IMG/VR virus record: IMGVR_UViG_3300031851_000004
Span: 1-64,000 of that record
Strand: one strand, 5' to 3'
DNA from: a virus
Length of the DNA stretch: 64,000 nt
Position numbers and translations under genes: made by a program. This document shows, piece after piece, positions 52,691-60,830 of this stretch. Numbering within the stretch: position 1 is the first letter of the stretch; the number at the start of each line of letters is the position of its first letter. The notes beneath the pieces are model-generated. The model did no database searches. It was not told the origin of the DNA and saw nothing but the letters and a program-made list of their open reading frames with translations.

Positions 52691-54600
52691 TGGGAAAAAA
52701 GAAAGTTTTATACCATAGTAATTTTTCTAAAATTTTAAGCGGTTTTGGGAAAAATGCAAAAAATATATTAAAATATCTTCAGTCAACTGGTAAGTATGAT
52801 TTAATTGAAGTTAGTAATGGTGTGTCTGAAAACCATAAAGACTTAAAAAAATTACCATGGAAAGCTATAGGTGGAGTCCCTGAAGATCAAAGTCTTGTAG
52901 ACAAAATAAATAAAGATCCTAATTTAGCTCGTAGTGCCCAGTATGGTTTTCTTAATATTGATAAAATAGTAAAAGAAGAAAAGCCAGATGTTTATTTGGG
53001 TGTTGAAGATATATGGGGCATATCTCCTTTGACTAAAAAACCTTGGTGGAATAAGATAAACTGTATGGCTTGGACTACTTTAGATAGTTTGCCGATACTT
53101 GCTGACGCAGTAAAATCCGCTCCTAAAATAAAAAATTATTACGTCTGGGCTAGTTTTGCGGAAAAATCTATGAAAAAAGATCATGGACTCGATCACATAA
53201 AAACTCTGCATGGAGCTGTCGATACTAAAAACTTTTCCAACCTAGGCGATGAAGCAAAAAGCTCGTTAAGATCAAAGTTTAATATTGACCCTGAATCATT
53301 CATTATAGGTTTTGTTTTTAGAAATCAACTAAGAAAAAGTGTTCCAAATTTAATTGAAGGTTTTAAGCTTTTTAAAAAAGAGTTTCCTCAAAGCAAAGCC
53401 AAACTACTTCTTCATACTAATTTTTCAGAAGGTTGGAGTATACCGTCGTTAGTAGAAGAGAAGGGTATTGACCCGTCAGACATTCTTTGTACGTACTATT
53501 GCCCTAAGTGCAAGAATTATGAAGTTAAACCCTTTTCTGGTCAAAATCTTACATGCCCATTCTGTAAATCTGAAAAATCTCAAAACACAGTTTCTATAAC
53601 TGCAGGAGTAAATGAGACTCAGTTAAATGAAGTGTATAATTTAATGGATGTTTATTGTCATCCGTTTACATCTGGAGGTCAAGAGATTCCAATTCAAGAA
53701 GCAAAACTTTGCGAGCTTATAACTTTAGTTACAAATTACTCTTGTGGCGAAGATTGTTCTACTTCTGAAAGCGGCGGGATGCCCTTAGATTGGTCTGAGT
53801 ATAGAGAGCCAGGAACCCAATTCATAAAGGCTAGCACATATGCTTCTAGCATTTCCAAAAACCTTAAAAAAGTTTTTAAAATGGATTTGCTTAAAAGAAG
53901 CTCTATAGGTAAAAAAGCTAGAGATTTCGTAATAAATAATTATTCAATCGAAGTTATTGGTAAGAAGCTAGAAGACATAATAGATGCCTTCCCACAAGTT
54001 GATTATGATTTCAAATTTGAGCAAGAAAAAAGGAATGAAAATTACAATCCGCCAGAGATAAAAGATGACTCTTCATGGCTTATTGATATATATAAAGGTG
54101 TCCTTAAGGTGGATCTGGACCACAACGATGAAGGGCATAAACATTGGATGTCTTCAATTAAGAATGGTGCAAAAAGATTGGATATTTTAAATCATTTTAA
54201 ATCGGTAGCTGTTGGTGAAAATTCTAAAATTGATTCTAGCAAATCTTCTGCTCCAGTTGATTTTAGTGCGATCCTAAAAACTTCAAACAAGAAAAAAGCT
54301 TTGTTTTGCATAAACTCTGACCCAGAAGACGTCCTACTAGTGACTTCTTTGCTGGGTGATTTTAATAAAAAAAACCCAGACTTTGATATCTTTTTCGCAA
54401 CAGATCCTAAGTTCTTTCAAATGGTCTCAACAAATCCTAATATATTTAAGGTAATCCCTTTTCAACCAGAGATGAACGATGAAAAAATTATGCTTGGTGC
54501 GGGGTTAGAAGATAATTACTTTGATGCTTGTTACAACTTCAACAATGTATTATCTAACTATTTAGCTATAGAAAATAAATCTTTTACTACCTATGAATAA
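52690..54600 (+). CDS. Large glycosyltransferase with zinc-ribbon insertion
   Basis: The 636-residue protein starts VLYHSNFSKILSGFGKNAKNILKYL, a GT-B acceptor domain. The donor domain begins FIIGFVFRNQLRKSVPNLIEGF (about 197) and the GT4-like donor motif is SGGQEIPIQEAKLCELITLV (about 328). Between them, YYCPKCKNY ... LTCPFCKSEKS (about 275-300) is a Cys4 zinc-ribbon insertion not usual in GT4. The C-terminal 120 residues start a separate domain (KKALFCINSDPEDVLLVTSLLGDF) of GT9-like appearance that may continue in the next gene. Confidence 0.75.
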   Translation: MGKKKVLYHSNFSKILSGFGKNAKNILKYLQSTGKYDLIEVSNGVSENHKDLKKLPWKAIGGVPEDQSLVDKINKDPNLARSAQYGFLNIDKIVKEEKPDVYLGVEDIWGISPLTKKPWWNKINCMAWTTLDSLPILADAVKSAPKIKNYYVWASFAEKSMKKDHGLDHIKTLHGAVDTKNFSNLGDEAKSSLRSKFNIDPESFIIGFVFRNQLRKSVPNLIEGFKLFKKEFPQSKAKLLLHTNFSEGWSIPSLVEEKGIDPSDILCTYYCPKCKNYEVKPFSGQNLTCPFCKSEKSQNTVSITAGVNETQLNEVYNLMDVYCHPFTSGGQEIPIQEAKLCELITLVTNYSCGEDCSTSESGGMPLDWSEYREPGTQFIKASTYASSISKNLKKVFKMDLLKRSSIGKKARDFVINNYSIEVIGKKLEDIIDAFPQVDYDFKFEQEKRNENYNPPEIKDDSSWLIDIYKGVLKVDLDHNDEGHKHWMSSIKNGAKRLDILNHFKSVAVGENSKIDSSKSSAPVDFSAILKTSNKKKALFCINSDPEDVLLVTSLLGDFNKKNPDFDIFFATDPKFFQMVSTNPNIFKVIPFQPEMNDEKIMLGAGLEDNYFDACYNFNNVLSNYLAIENKSFTTYE

Positions 54601-55771
54601 ACTTGAAAGGTTTAGTTTGCACTCAGCTCTTAAAGCTGGAAAACCATTTTTTAATGAGTGTTTTTTTCCCATCACTTATGATAAATATATAACCTTTGAG
54701 GCTTCAGCTTTAACCCCAGCATTAGATTATAAAAATTGGCAGGAAGTTATTGATTTCATGAAGCCTTTCCTAGATAGAGCTGGCATAAAAATTATAAGAT
54801 TAGGTCACGCCAAAAGCCCAGAAATAACTGGAGTCATTGATCATAGAGGAAAAGGGTTCAATCAAGACGCTTATATTATTAGCAAATCTTCGTTGCACTT
54901 AGGTTCAGAAAGGACTCTCTCTCTAACCGCTTATCATTTCAACGTGAAACAAGTCTGCCTTTTTTCCTCTTTTGAATCTAAACTTTATCCATTTAAGAAA
55001 AATAAATCTGATAAATTTATAGACTCAGATAAGAAGGGTAGGTTGCCTAGTTATTCTGAAATGGACACAGGGGAAACTGTAAACAACATATCGCCTTGTG
55101 TAATAGCCGAAAGAACTCTAAGTTCTCTTAAAATAAAAAATGACTTAGGAGAATTAAACCATATTTTCGCAGGAAAACTTTGTAATACAAAAACCATAGA
55201 GTTGGTTCCTGATTTCTCTCCAGATCCTAATTTTCTAAAAGGATCTTTGGTTAATTTGCGAGCTGATTTAGCCTTTGATGAGCAAAACATTTTTCAGTTT
55301 TCGCAGGGCAGGAGGCTGGGAATAATAACAGACAAAACCCTTTCAGTAGAACTTCTTAATGCCATAAAAGGCTCCGTTTCTAGAGTGTCGATAAATGCAG
55401 ATGCTGGAATAGAAGAAAGTTTTATAAAAAATCTTAATGATTTGAATATAGCTTACGAAATTTTTGTAAGTAAAAAGGATATACTCTCTGAAATTAGGCT
55501 AAAATTTATAGATGAGATTATCGAGTACTATCCTAAGACAACTAAAAAAGACGTTGATTTTTCTATTGATTCGAGTTACTCTAATTTAATCAATTCATCC
55601 AAAATATTAATATCTAAGGGAAAAAACTATGCAAGTAAAGCTCACTGGATTACAGGTAAAGAAATTAAACCTGGCTTGCAAGAGTTTATAGATACTTCTG
55701 ATTTTTGGGAAGACATTGATTTTATGAATATATACTCAATAAAACAAAATAATGGAAGTAAAAATAAGTAA
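54593..55771 (+). CDS. Glycan-related hypothetical, possible GT9-like partner
   Basis: The 392-residue protein has two Rossmann-like halves: an N-terminal part with KPFLDRAGIKIIRLGHAKSPEI and YIISKSSLHLGSERTLSLTAYH (about 105-125), typical of the GT9/heptosyltransferase acceptor and donor regions, and a C-terminal part of unclear fold. It overlaps the preceding gene by 8 nt. A role beside the large glycosyltransferase is likely by position. No certain family. Confidence 0.45.
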   Translation: MNKLERFSLHSALKAGKPFFNECFFPITYDKYITFEASALTPALDYKNWQEVIDFMKPFLDRAGIKIIRLGHAKSPEITGVIDHRGKGFNQDAYIISKSSLHLGSERTLSLTAYHFNVKQVCLFSSFESKLYPFKKNKSDKFIDSDKKGRLPSYSEMDTGETVNNISPCVIAERTLSSLKIKNDLGELNHIFAGKLCNTKTIELVPDFSPDPNFLKGSLVNLRADLAFDEQNIFQFSQGRRLGIITDKTLSVELLNAIKGSVSRVSINADAGIEESFIKNLNDLNIAYEIFVSKKDILSEIRLKFIDEIIEYYPKTTKKDVDFSIDSSYSNLINSSKILISKGKNYASKAHWITGKEIKPGLQEFIDTSDFWEDIDFMNIYSIKQNNGSKNK

Positions 55772-56570
55772 AGATATTGAAGCTTCAATGAAAGAAGCTG
55801 TCGTAAAAATAAAAAGAAAAGTTAAGGGTTCTGGAGTTGGTCCAGATTTATACAAAAGAGACGAAAACGGCTTATTAGAAAATGTAGATTACATTTTTAA
55901 TGATGACGGATCTGTTGATTGGAGGTCAATGATAAAAGATGAACACCTTTTCCCTAACAAAGGTTGGTTTGAGTCTAGAAAAAAATCAGTACCAAGATCG
56001 GTTGAGGGTTTAAAAGATTATCAATTGTTGATAAAATTAAGTGGAATAAAAGAGTTGGCTAGGTTAAGGGGTTTTGAAAGCGTTAGTTATTATTCTGACA
56101 AATGTGAACTCAATCATGTCGCTGTTTGTTGTACCATGACCTTTATAGGTAATTACGAAACAGGTGGCGGATCTATTGTTTTTCAAGACATGGCTAATGC
56201 AACTCTAGAAAACACAAGCAGTTTTGCTACAAAATTCCTAGAGACAATCGCTTGCAATAGAGCATTCGTTAGATGCGTTAGAAATTTTCTTAATATACAT
56301 ATTGTTGGAGATGACGAGATAGATAAATCAGATTCGCTTCAGCCTGTGAAATTTGGATCAGAGTCTTTGTCGCCGCAGGGCATACTCAAAAACGAAGCCG
56401 CTTTGTCTGGTATTTCTAATTTTGAATCTTTCATAAATACATTAAGAGGTTGGCATCGTGATGAGGTTTTTAAGGTTCCTTCTTCGATTGATCCTTCGTC
56501 TTGGTCTGGTTATACCGACATACCGCCAAAGTATGCTAGAGAATTTTTAAAAATTTTAAAAAATAATTAA
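55752..56570 (+). CDS. Possible single-strand annealing protein
   Basis: The 272-residue protein has a helical region LATKFLETIACNRAFVRCVRNFLNIHIVGDDEID (motifs ACNRAFVRCVRNFL, IHIVGDDEI) that resembles the A-x-x-RA-x-x-R-x-x-R segment of Rad52/RecT-type annealing proteins, preceded by beta strands (VCCTMTFIGNYETGGGSIVFQDMAN). The surrounding set of recombinase, nucleases and SSB is in keeping. I cannot assign it to a named family with certainty. It overlaps the preceding gene by 20 nt. Confidence 0.4.
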   Translation: MEVKISKDIEASMKEAVVKIKRKVKGSGVGPDLYKRDENGLLENVDYIFNDDGSVDWRSMIKDEHLFPNKGWFESRKKSVPRSVEGLKDYQLLIKLSGIKELARLRGFESVSYYSDKCELNHVAVCCTMTFIGNYETGGGSIVFQDMANATLENTSSFATKFLETIACNRAFVRCVRNFLNIHIVGDDEIDKSDSLQPVKFGSESLSPQGILKNEAALSGISNFESFINTLRGWHRDEVFKVPSSIDPSSWSGYTDIPPKYAREFLKILKNN

Positions 56571-56573
56571 TAC

Positions 56574-57137
56574 ATGTCTAATAATAAGTGTGGAAAAGGT
56601 TTTAATTTGTTAAAAAAAACCAAGACCTACTTAGTAGGTCACATGCAATACAAAAGCGGTAGGGATTGGAGGTCTGAAGTAACTAAAAGCCTTAACCCTA
56701 TAGGAGTTACTTGCTTTGATCCGTATAAAAAACCATTTGTAAAAGACGTTGAAGAAGATGAAGATTCGAGGCGAGAGATGGAAATATGGATGGATACAAA
56801 ACAATACGACAGGGTTTCTGATAAAATGAAAACCGTGAGATCTTATGATCTTAACTTAGTTGACAGATCTGATTTTATAATAGCTCATTTGGTTCCAGAA
56901 GTGGCTTCGTGGGGTTCCGCAGAAGAAATAGTGACTGCGGTTAAGATGAAAAAACCTATTTTCATAAGCATGGAGGGTGGAAAATCAAAAACACCTCTTT
57001 GGATGCTTGGAATGCTACCGCATAAGTATATCTATAACAGCATAGATGAAATTGTAAAAATGCTTTTCGCTATAAATGAAGGTAGTAAGCCTATTGATTC
57101 TGACCGTTGGAGGTTATTGAGGGCAGAGTATAGATAG
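56574..57137 (+). CDS. Nucleoside deoxyribosyltransferase-like protein
   Basis: The 187-residue protein has TYLVGHMQYKSGRDWRSEVTKSL and NLVDRSDFIIAHLVPEVASWGSAEEIVTAVKMKKPIF (motifs DRSDFIIAHL, WGSAEEI), matching the nucleoside 2-deoxyribosyltransferase-like fold, where a G-S-x-E-E motif supplies the catalytic Glu. Such enzymes move deoxyribose between bases or act as hydrolases. With RNR, dUTPase and GMP reductase it suggests active remodelling of the nucleotide pool. It converges on the leftward gene with a 24-nt overlap of coding regions. Confidence 0.7.
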   Translation: MSNNKCGKGFNLLKKTKTYLVGHMQYKSGRDWRSEVTKSLNPIGVTCFDPYKKPFVKDVEEDEDSRREMEIWMDTKQYDRVSDKMKTVRSYDLNLVDRSDFIIAHLVPEVASWGSAEEIVTAVKMKKPIFISMEGGKSKTPLWMLGMLPHKYIYNSIDEIVKMLFAINEGSKPIDSDRWRLLRAEYR

Positions 57138-57428
57138 CCTACTGATTATATCATTTAAATTATTATAATTTATAGATTCTATTCGTATGTTTGCTATTTC
57201 TTTTTTGGTTCTTATAGATATTCCGTATTCTGATTTGGGTTTTATGAAATCATATACAAAATCATAAGCTCCTGTATTTTTCAACCACTTATAATAGAAG
57301 TCTCTATATTCTTTTTTGCATTCCAAGAGCACTTGGCGACCCAATAAACAATTTGAATATAGAGTAATGTCTCTAAACAAGACCACCTCGCTAGGCGGTT
57401 CGCAAAGCTCTGCTTCTATTATTAACAA
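57114..57428 (-). CDS. Hypothetical 104-aa protein
   Basis: A soluble protein with mixed alpha/beta content, containing VLLECKKEYRDFYYKWLKNTG and a C-terminal helix. Not recognised. It is the second gene of a short leftward pair and its 3' end overlaps the rightward gene before it by 24 nt, so convergent transcripts may overlap. Confidence 0.5.
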   Translation of the reverse strand: MLIIEAELCEPPSEVVLFRDITLYSNCLLGRQVLLECKKEYRDFYYKWLKNTGAYDFVYDFIKPKSEYGISIRTKKEIANIRIESINYNNLNDIISRLSILCPQ

Positions 57429-57431
57429 AAT

Positions 57432-57629
57432 TTAAACTTTTTGCCAGGTATTGTTTTCTTTCTTGAAATATACAGCTTTTAATTCTGCATTTTCGCCTGT
57501 TAACGACCCCGAATCACATGTTGCTTTGAACATTTCTATCGCAGTCTCAGGGTTTAAGGCTTTATAATATCTGGAGCTATGGGTTATTGATTTTTTGTTT
57601 TCTAATAGATAATCTACTTTATACGTCAT
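57432..57629 (-). CDS. Hypothetical 65-aa protein
   Basis: A small protein with pattern TYKVDYLLENKKSITHSSRYYKAL followed by a helix and TWQKV tail, reminiscent of small single-domain alpha/beta proteins of unknown role. Its ATG at 57629 lies 5 nt after a minus-strand TATAAT. It is transcribed away from the tmRNA. Confidence 0.5.
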   Translation of the reverse strand: MTYKVDYLLENKKSITHSSRYYKALNPETAIEMFKATCDSGSLTGENAELKAVYFKKENNTWQKV

Positions 57630-57634
57630 TATTA

Positions 57635-57640
57635 ATTATA
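57635..57640 (-). promoter_or_regulatory. TATAAT box, leaderless layout (minus)
   Basis: TATAAT on the minus strand (complement of 57635-57640) ends 5 nt before the ATG at 57629. The -35 is weak (TTAAAA-like at 17 nt). Confidence 0.45.
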
Positions 57641-57698
57641 TTACACTTCTTATCGTCTTTTAAAAAACTTATTGCTTTTTTTTAAAACTACTGTAATC

Positions 57699-57704
57699 TA
57701 TATT
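57699..57704 (+). promoter_or_regulatory. Candidate -10 for tmRNA
   Basis: TATATT (57699-57704), about 18 nt before the tmRNA 5' end, which host RNase P would trim. The -35 is poor: TTGCTT at 57672-57677 with a 21-nt spacer. Confidence 0.3.
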
Positions 57705-57722
57705 AGATCTTTGAAAATTTAT

Positions 57723-58143
57723 GGGGGTGTTCTGGATTCGACTAAAGTTAGATTCTTGCACCGCAAGTCGGAGACGCACTTGGCTCCGCAAAAAAGTGCA
57801 ACTTGTACATGGCAAGACTAAAAATCGTGTTAGAGCTTTAAGTTTCAAGAGCCGCATCGCTTCCAAGCGTGTTGGTTTTAGAAGCCGCAAGCTCGCCTTA
57901 GCAGCTTAATCTGCTAACCTCTTACCTTTTGACGCAGATATTAAGGATAAGGGGTCATCAATCTGCAAAAACAGAAAAAGTTTACCTGTTAATAAACTGT
58001 AGTCCGCTGAGTATTCGGAGGCAAATAATTGTAATAGGAAGTTGGATGTTAATATCACAACTTTAAAAAAAATTAACTAAACTTGTAGACGTGTCTGATT
58101 GAAGGCTATTAGGACGCGGGTTCAAATCCCGCCACCTCCACCA
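57723..58143 (+). ncRNA. ssrA: One-piece tmRNA (transfer-messenger RNA)
   Basis: The 421-nt RNA begins GGGGGTG (57723-57729), which pairs with CACCTCC at 58133-58139 to give a seven-base-pair acceptor stem, and ends in encoded ACCA (58140-58143). TTCTGGATTCGAC near the 5' end and GGACGCGGGTTCAAATCCCGCC near the 3' end are the standard tRNA-like elements. Pseudoknot 1 is 57769-57799 (CGGAG/CTCCG with GCACTT/AAGTGC). Eleven nt later, as in E. coli, comes the probable resume codon GGC (57811), opening a 32-residue tag ending KLALAA before the TAA at 57907-57909; TTAGCAG/CTGCTAA closes helix 5. It should rescue stalled ribosomes and tag proteins for degradation. Confidence 0.95.
57811..57909 (+). 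other. tmRNA tag reading frame, 32 codons
   Basis: From GGC at 57811 to TAA at 57907-57909. The tag starts GKTKNRVR, contains 11 Lys/Arg in 32 residues, and ends in the degron-like KLALAA. The start is chosen from the 11-nt distance to pseudoknot 1 and the A four bases upstream of the codon; another start cannot be excluded. Confidence 0.6.
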
Positions 58144-58146
58144 TTT

Positions 58147-58216
58147 AAAGCAACCAAAAAACAAAACTGATAAAAAATTCGGGATTTCTCGTTGAAGTTT
58201 CTTGGTTGCTTTTTTG
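58147..58216 (+). terminator. Terminator after tmRNA
   Basis: AAAGCAACCAA (58147-58157) pairs with TTGGTTGCTTT (58202-58212), followed by a T-run. The 44-nt loop is long for an intrinsic terminator. Confidence 0.6.
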
Positions 58217-58234
58217 TTGCATAATACATATATA
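58206..58234 (+). promoter_or_regulatory. Promoter overlapping the tmRNA terminator
   Basis: TTGCTT (58206-58211), 17-nt spacer, TATATA (58229-58234), 5 nt before the GTG at 58240; TATAAT also occurs at 58233-58238. Confidence 0.4.
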
Positions 58235-58239
58235 TAATA

Positions 58240-58419
58240 GTGAAAAATTTTGACAAAAAGTATTTGCTAAAGATGGCTGAAGAGCTTATAGAACTTGCTT
58301 GTAGAATACTACAGCATGTAAATAAAACAAAAGACTATTCTGAAAAAATTTTGGAAGAGGTTGATGATGTCAAGTTCAGAATTTCCGAATTTGAAAAAAA
58401 AATTTCCGAATCAAAGTAA
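58240..58419 (+). CDS. Small coiled-coil protein, 59 aa
   Basis: The gene uses a GTG at 58240; an internal ATG at 58273 is an alternative. The product is a helical, charged peptide (MAEELIELACRILQHVNKTK, then EEVDDVKFRISEFEKKISES) with heptad spacing of hydrophobic residues, so probably a coiled coil. It lies between the tmRNA terminator and a glycosyltransferase gene. Function unknown. Confidence 0.5.
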   Translation: MKNFDKKYLLKMAEELIELACRILQHVNKTKDYSEKILEEVDDVKFRISEFEKKISESK

Positions 58420-58437
58420 ACATAAGTTCGAATCTTC

Positions 58438-59310
58438 ATGACGCACCATAACAGTTCTATAACTATAGCTATATGTACGCGCGATAACCCAGAGTACATA
58501 AAACATTTGGTTGAAGATTTAAAAAACCAATCAGATAAAGATTTCGAACTAATCATTCAAAATAATGGCTTAAAGATAGATGTGGATTTGTCTGGATTCA
58601 ATAATGCAATTTTTTTAAATAAAAAGTGTTTTGGTCTTTCTGAATCAAGGAATTTATGTGTTAATTCGTGCAAGACAGAATATATTCATTTTCTTGACGA
58701 TGATTTAACGATTAAAAAAGATTTCACAAGCTCATTAAAAGGCTTTGTGGCGAAAAATCCCAATGTTTCTGCTGCGGGGGGAAAGGTTCTACCAGATTGG
58801 ACTTATGTTGATCGACCAAGTTGGGTAACTAATAATTGTTTGGTTTTGCTTTCTATGCTTGATTTTGGTCCTGAAAAAAAACGCTTAGGAAGCGAGGTGT
58901 CTTGGCTTGTTGGAGCTAATCTATTAATAAAAACAAAAAAAATAATAGATTATGGTTTTTTTAAGCCTTACTTGGGTAGAATAGGAGGCAACGAATCTCT
59001 TCTCGGCTCAGAAGAGAACGAGCTTCTTCATAGAATAGCTAAGGATGAAGACGTGTTTTACTGCCCAGACTTCACGGTGCATCATTATGTCTCGCCTAAT
59101 CAATTAAACAGAAAATGGTTTGTGAAAAGGGTTGCTTGGCAAGCTGTTTCAGACATGTTATCAAATCAAAATTGGCTGTCATCTCTTCCAGATCAAGAAG
59201 AAAGGTTTTTAAGATCTATAAATTGTATAAAAAATGATAACTCTAATATAGATGAACTTCTACACTCTGTACATTTCTTAACTCATAATCTTTTAAAAGG
59301 CGATGGTTAA
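58438..59310 (+). CDS. GT2-family glycosyltransferase
   Basis: The 290-residue protein begins SITIAICTRDNPEYIKHLVEDLKNQSDKDFELIIQNNG, a typical GT2 start, with a metal motif YIHFLDDDLTIKKDF (about residues 82-96) and a later GLSESRNLCVNSC. RIGGNESLLGSEENELLHRIAKDE (about 180-205) is the E-D-x-E-like acceptor-binding helix region common to GT2. It opens the second glycan block and overlaps the next gene by 8 nt. Confidence 0.88.
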   Translation: MTHHNSSITIAICTRDNPEYIKHLVEDLKNQSDKDFELIIQNNGLKIDVDLSGFNNAIFLNKKCFGLSESRNLCVNSCKTEYIHFLDDDLTIKKDFTSSLKGFVAKNPNVSAAGGKVLPDWTYVDRPSWVTNNCLVLLSMLDFGPEKKRLGSEVSWLVGANLLIKTKKIIDYGFFKPYLGRIGGNESLLGSEENELLHRIAKDEDVFYCPDFTVHHYVSPNQLNRKWFVKRVAWQAVSDMLSNQNWLSSLPDQEERFLRSINCIKNDNSNIDELLHSVHFLTHNLLKGDG

Positions 59311-60199
59311 AAATTTAATTTTATGTTTTAGGCATGAGGCTTTAGTTAATGGAAGCTTACAGCCCACTTTTTGTGGCATGGGGGATATTATAAGAGGGTT
59401 CGTGCATTGCTTTCTCTTATGCGAGAGTTTGGGGATAAAATTTCATATAAATTTTGACGATCACTCGTTAAGCAAATTCATGAATCCATCTTGTTTTTCT
59501 TTTGAGGGTATTGTCCCTGATGAAATTCTTTTTGTGGAGGGGTCTGAATTAAACACTTTAGTACATAATTCAACCGAAAAAAACTTATATTTAATGACTA
59601 ATGGGGATTTTTCATTAAAATTTATAGCAAAAGATAGCCTCTCCTCTGCATTTGAATATATATTTCTTTCAGACTGTAATGTTTTAAATTTTGTAAAATC
59701 TAATTTCAATTTCTCTGGAAAAACCCTTCATGCTAGGTTCGGAGACGGAATGATGGTCGATAGTAAATTTATTGACGACTTTTATTTGAAATACTCCACC
59801 CACCCTTTTTCGCCTTCTTCTTGGTTTAAAATATTGCCAGATTCAAGCAAATATAAAATAGTTTACAAAGGTTTTGAGGGTTCAATTTCTAGTTTCGACT
59901 TTGTTTCTTCGGATCATTTGAGTTTTAAATATTTTTTAAAAAATAAAATCGATATAGACTTTATAGATTCACCGCCTTGTCACTTGGGCATGCAGAACTT
60001 AGATCAAGCTGATATTTTTTACACATTATGTGATTTTTATTTAATTTACTATTCTAAAATAGTTGTTAGTGTCGGGTCATATCCATTTGGAAATAGACCA
60101 TCTGGCTTCGCTTTTTGGTGCCACTTTTTTAATAAAAACGACTGTTCTTTTTACTCTTTTGACTCCTTCAGGTCTGAAATAAAGCTTTTAGAACTTTAA
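59303..60199 (+). CDS. Fucosyltransferase-like protein
   Basis: The 298-residue protein has a GT-B-like pattern: FCGMGDIIRGFVHCFLLCESLG near the N-terminus, TLHARFGDGMM (H-x-R-x-G-D-like motif) at about residue 137, and YYSKIVVSVGSYPFGNRPSGFAF near 254. H-x-R-x-G-D and a C-terminal S-x-x-S-G motif are features of alpha-1,2/1,6 and O-fucosyltransferases that use GDP-fucose. Because the phage encodes GDP-fucose synthesis, fucose transfer is an attractive reading but the match is partial. Confidence 0.5.
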   Translation: MVKNLILCFRHEALVNGSLQPTFCGMGDIIRGFVHCFLLCESLGIKFHINFDDHSLSKFMNPSCFSFEGIVPDEILFVEGSELNTLVHNSTEKNLYLMTNGDFSLKFIAKDSLSSAFEYIFLSDCNVLNFVKSNFNFSGKTLHARFGDGMMVDSKFIDDFYLKYSTHPFSPSSWFKILPDSSKYKIVYKGFEGSISSFDFVSSDHLSFKYFLKNKIDIDFIDSPPCHLGMQNLDQADIFYTLCDFYLIYYSKIVVSVGSYPFGNRPSGFAFWCHFFNKNDCSFYSFDSFRSEIKLLEL

Positions 60200-60221
60200 T
60201 GGTTATGTCTTATTATATATA

Positions 60222-60830
60222 ATGTTTGACGAAGGGAAGAAATATATATTTACGCACCCCCCGAAGTGCGCTGGAGCTAGCATTGCAATAGGGATAGGTT
60301 TATGGAAGCATCAGGGTGGTGAAATGTTTAAAAGATATAAAAACTTATTACATAGATCTTTGACTGAAAATATAATTGAAATAGAAAAGTTAAACCTAAA
60401 TTATGAAGATTTTTTTAAGTTTAGTTTGGTTAGAAATCCGTGGGATCGATTCGTTTCTCGATATTTCTTTGAATTAACTCATAATTTAGATTTTTATAAA
60501 AAAAATAATTTAGATACTTTTGATGAATTTGTTAAATCACAGTATGATAAGTTTAAATCTAAAGGCGACAGGGGTTTTCTAAAAATAGAACCATTCTATT
60601 ATCATAATGGTAAATATTGCATGGATTTCATAGTGAAACAAGAAAATTTTGAGAATGATTTCCTTCATGTTTGCGGCAAAATAGATATTAAAGACCCAGA
60701 AATAACTCGTTATGATCAGGGAACGAAACGAATTAGCCGTGATTACAAAAACATGTATAATCTGGAAACAAAAAAAATGATTGAAGACATGGGTTCAGAT
60801 TCAATAGAGATGTTTGAGTACTCTTTTTAA
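60222..60830 (+). CDS. Sulfotransferase-family protein
   Basis: The 202-residue protein shows the two PAPS-binding motifs of the Sulfotransfer_2 family: the 5'-phosphosulfate loop FTHPPKCAGASIAIGIG (about residues 9-25, P-K-C/T-A-G-x-S) and the 3'-phosphate motif FSLVRNPWDRFVSRYFFE (about 66-83). It would transfer sulfate from PAPS to a hydroxyl or amine on a glycan. It has an AT-rich -10-like sequence at its start codon (TATTAT at 60211-60216) and is followed by the WcbI-like gene at a TAATG junction. Confidence 0.82.
   Translation: MFDEGKKYIFTHPPKCAGASIAIGIGLWKHQGGEMFKRYKNLLHRSLTENIIEIEKLNLNYEDFFKFSLVRNPWDRFVSRYFFELTHNLDFYKKNNLDTFDEFVKSQYDKFKSKGDRGFLKIEPFYYHNGKYCMDFIVKQENFENDFLHVCGKIDIKDPEITRYDQGTKRISRDYKNMYNLETKKMIEDMGSDSIEMFEYSF

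Noticed and set aside
57669-57909. Protein-coding frames on both strands over the tmRNA
   Set aside because: The RNA structure explains the sequence; only the tag segment 57811-57909 is translated.
58081-58143. A tRNA gene ending in CCA
   Set aside because: The T-arm and CCA belong to the tmRNA; the acceptor partner lies at 57723.
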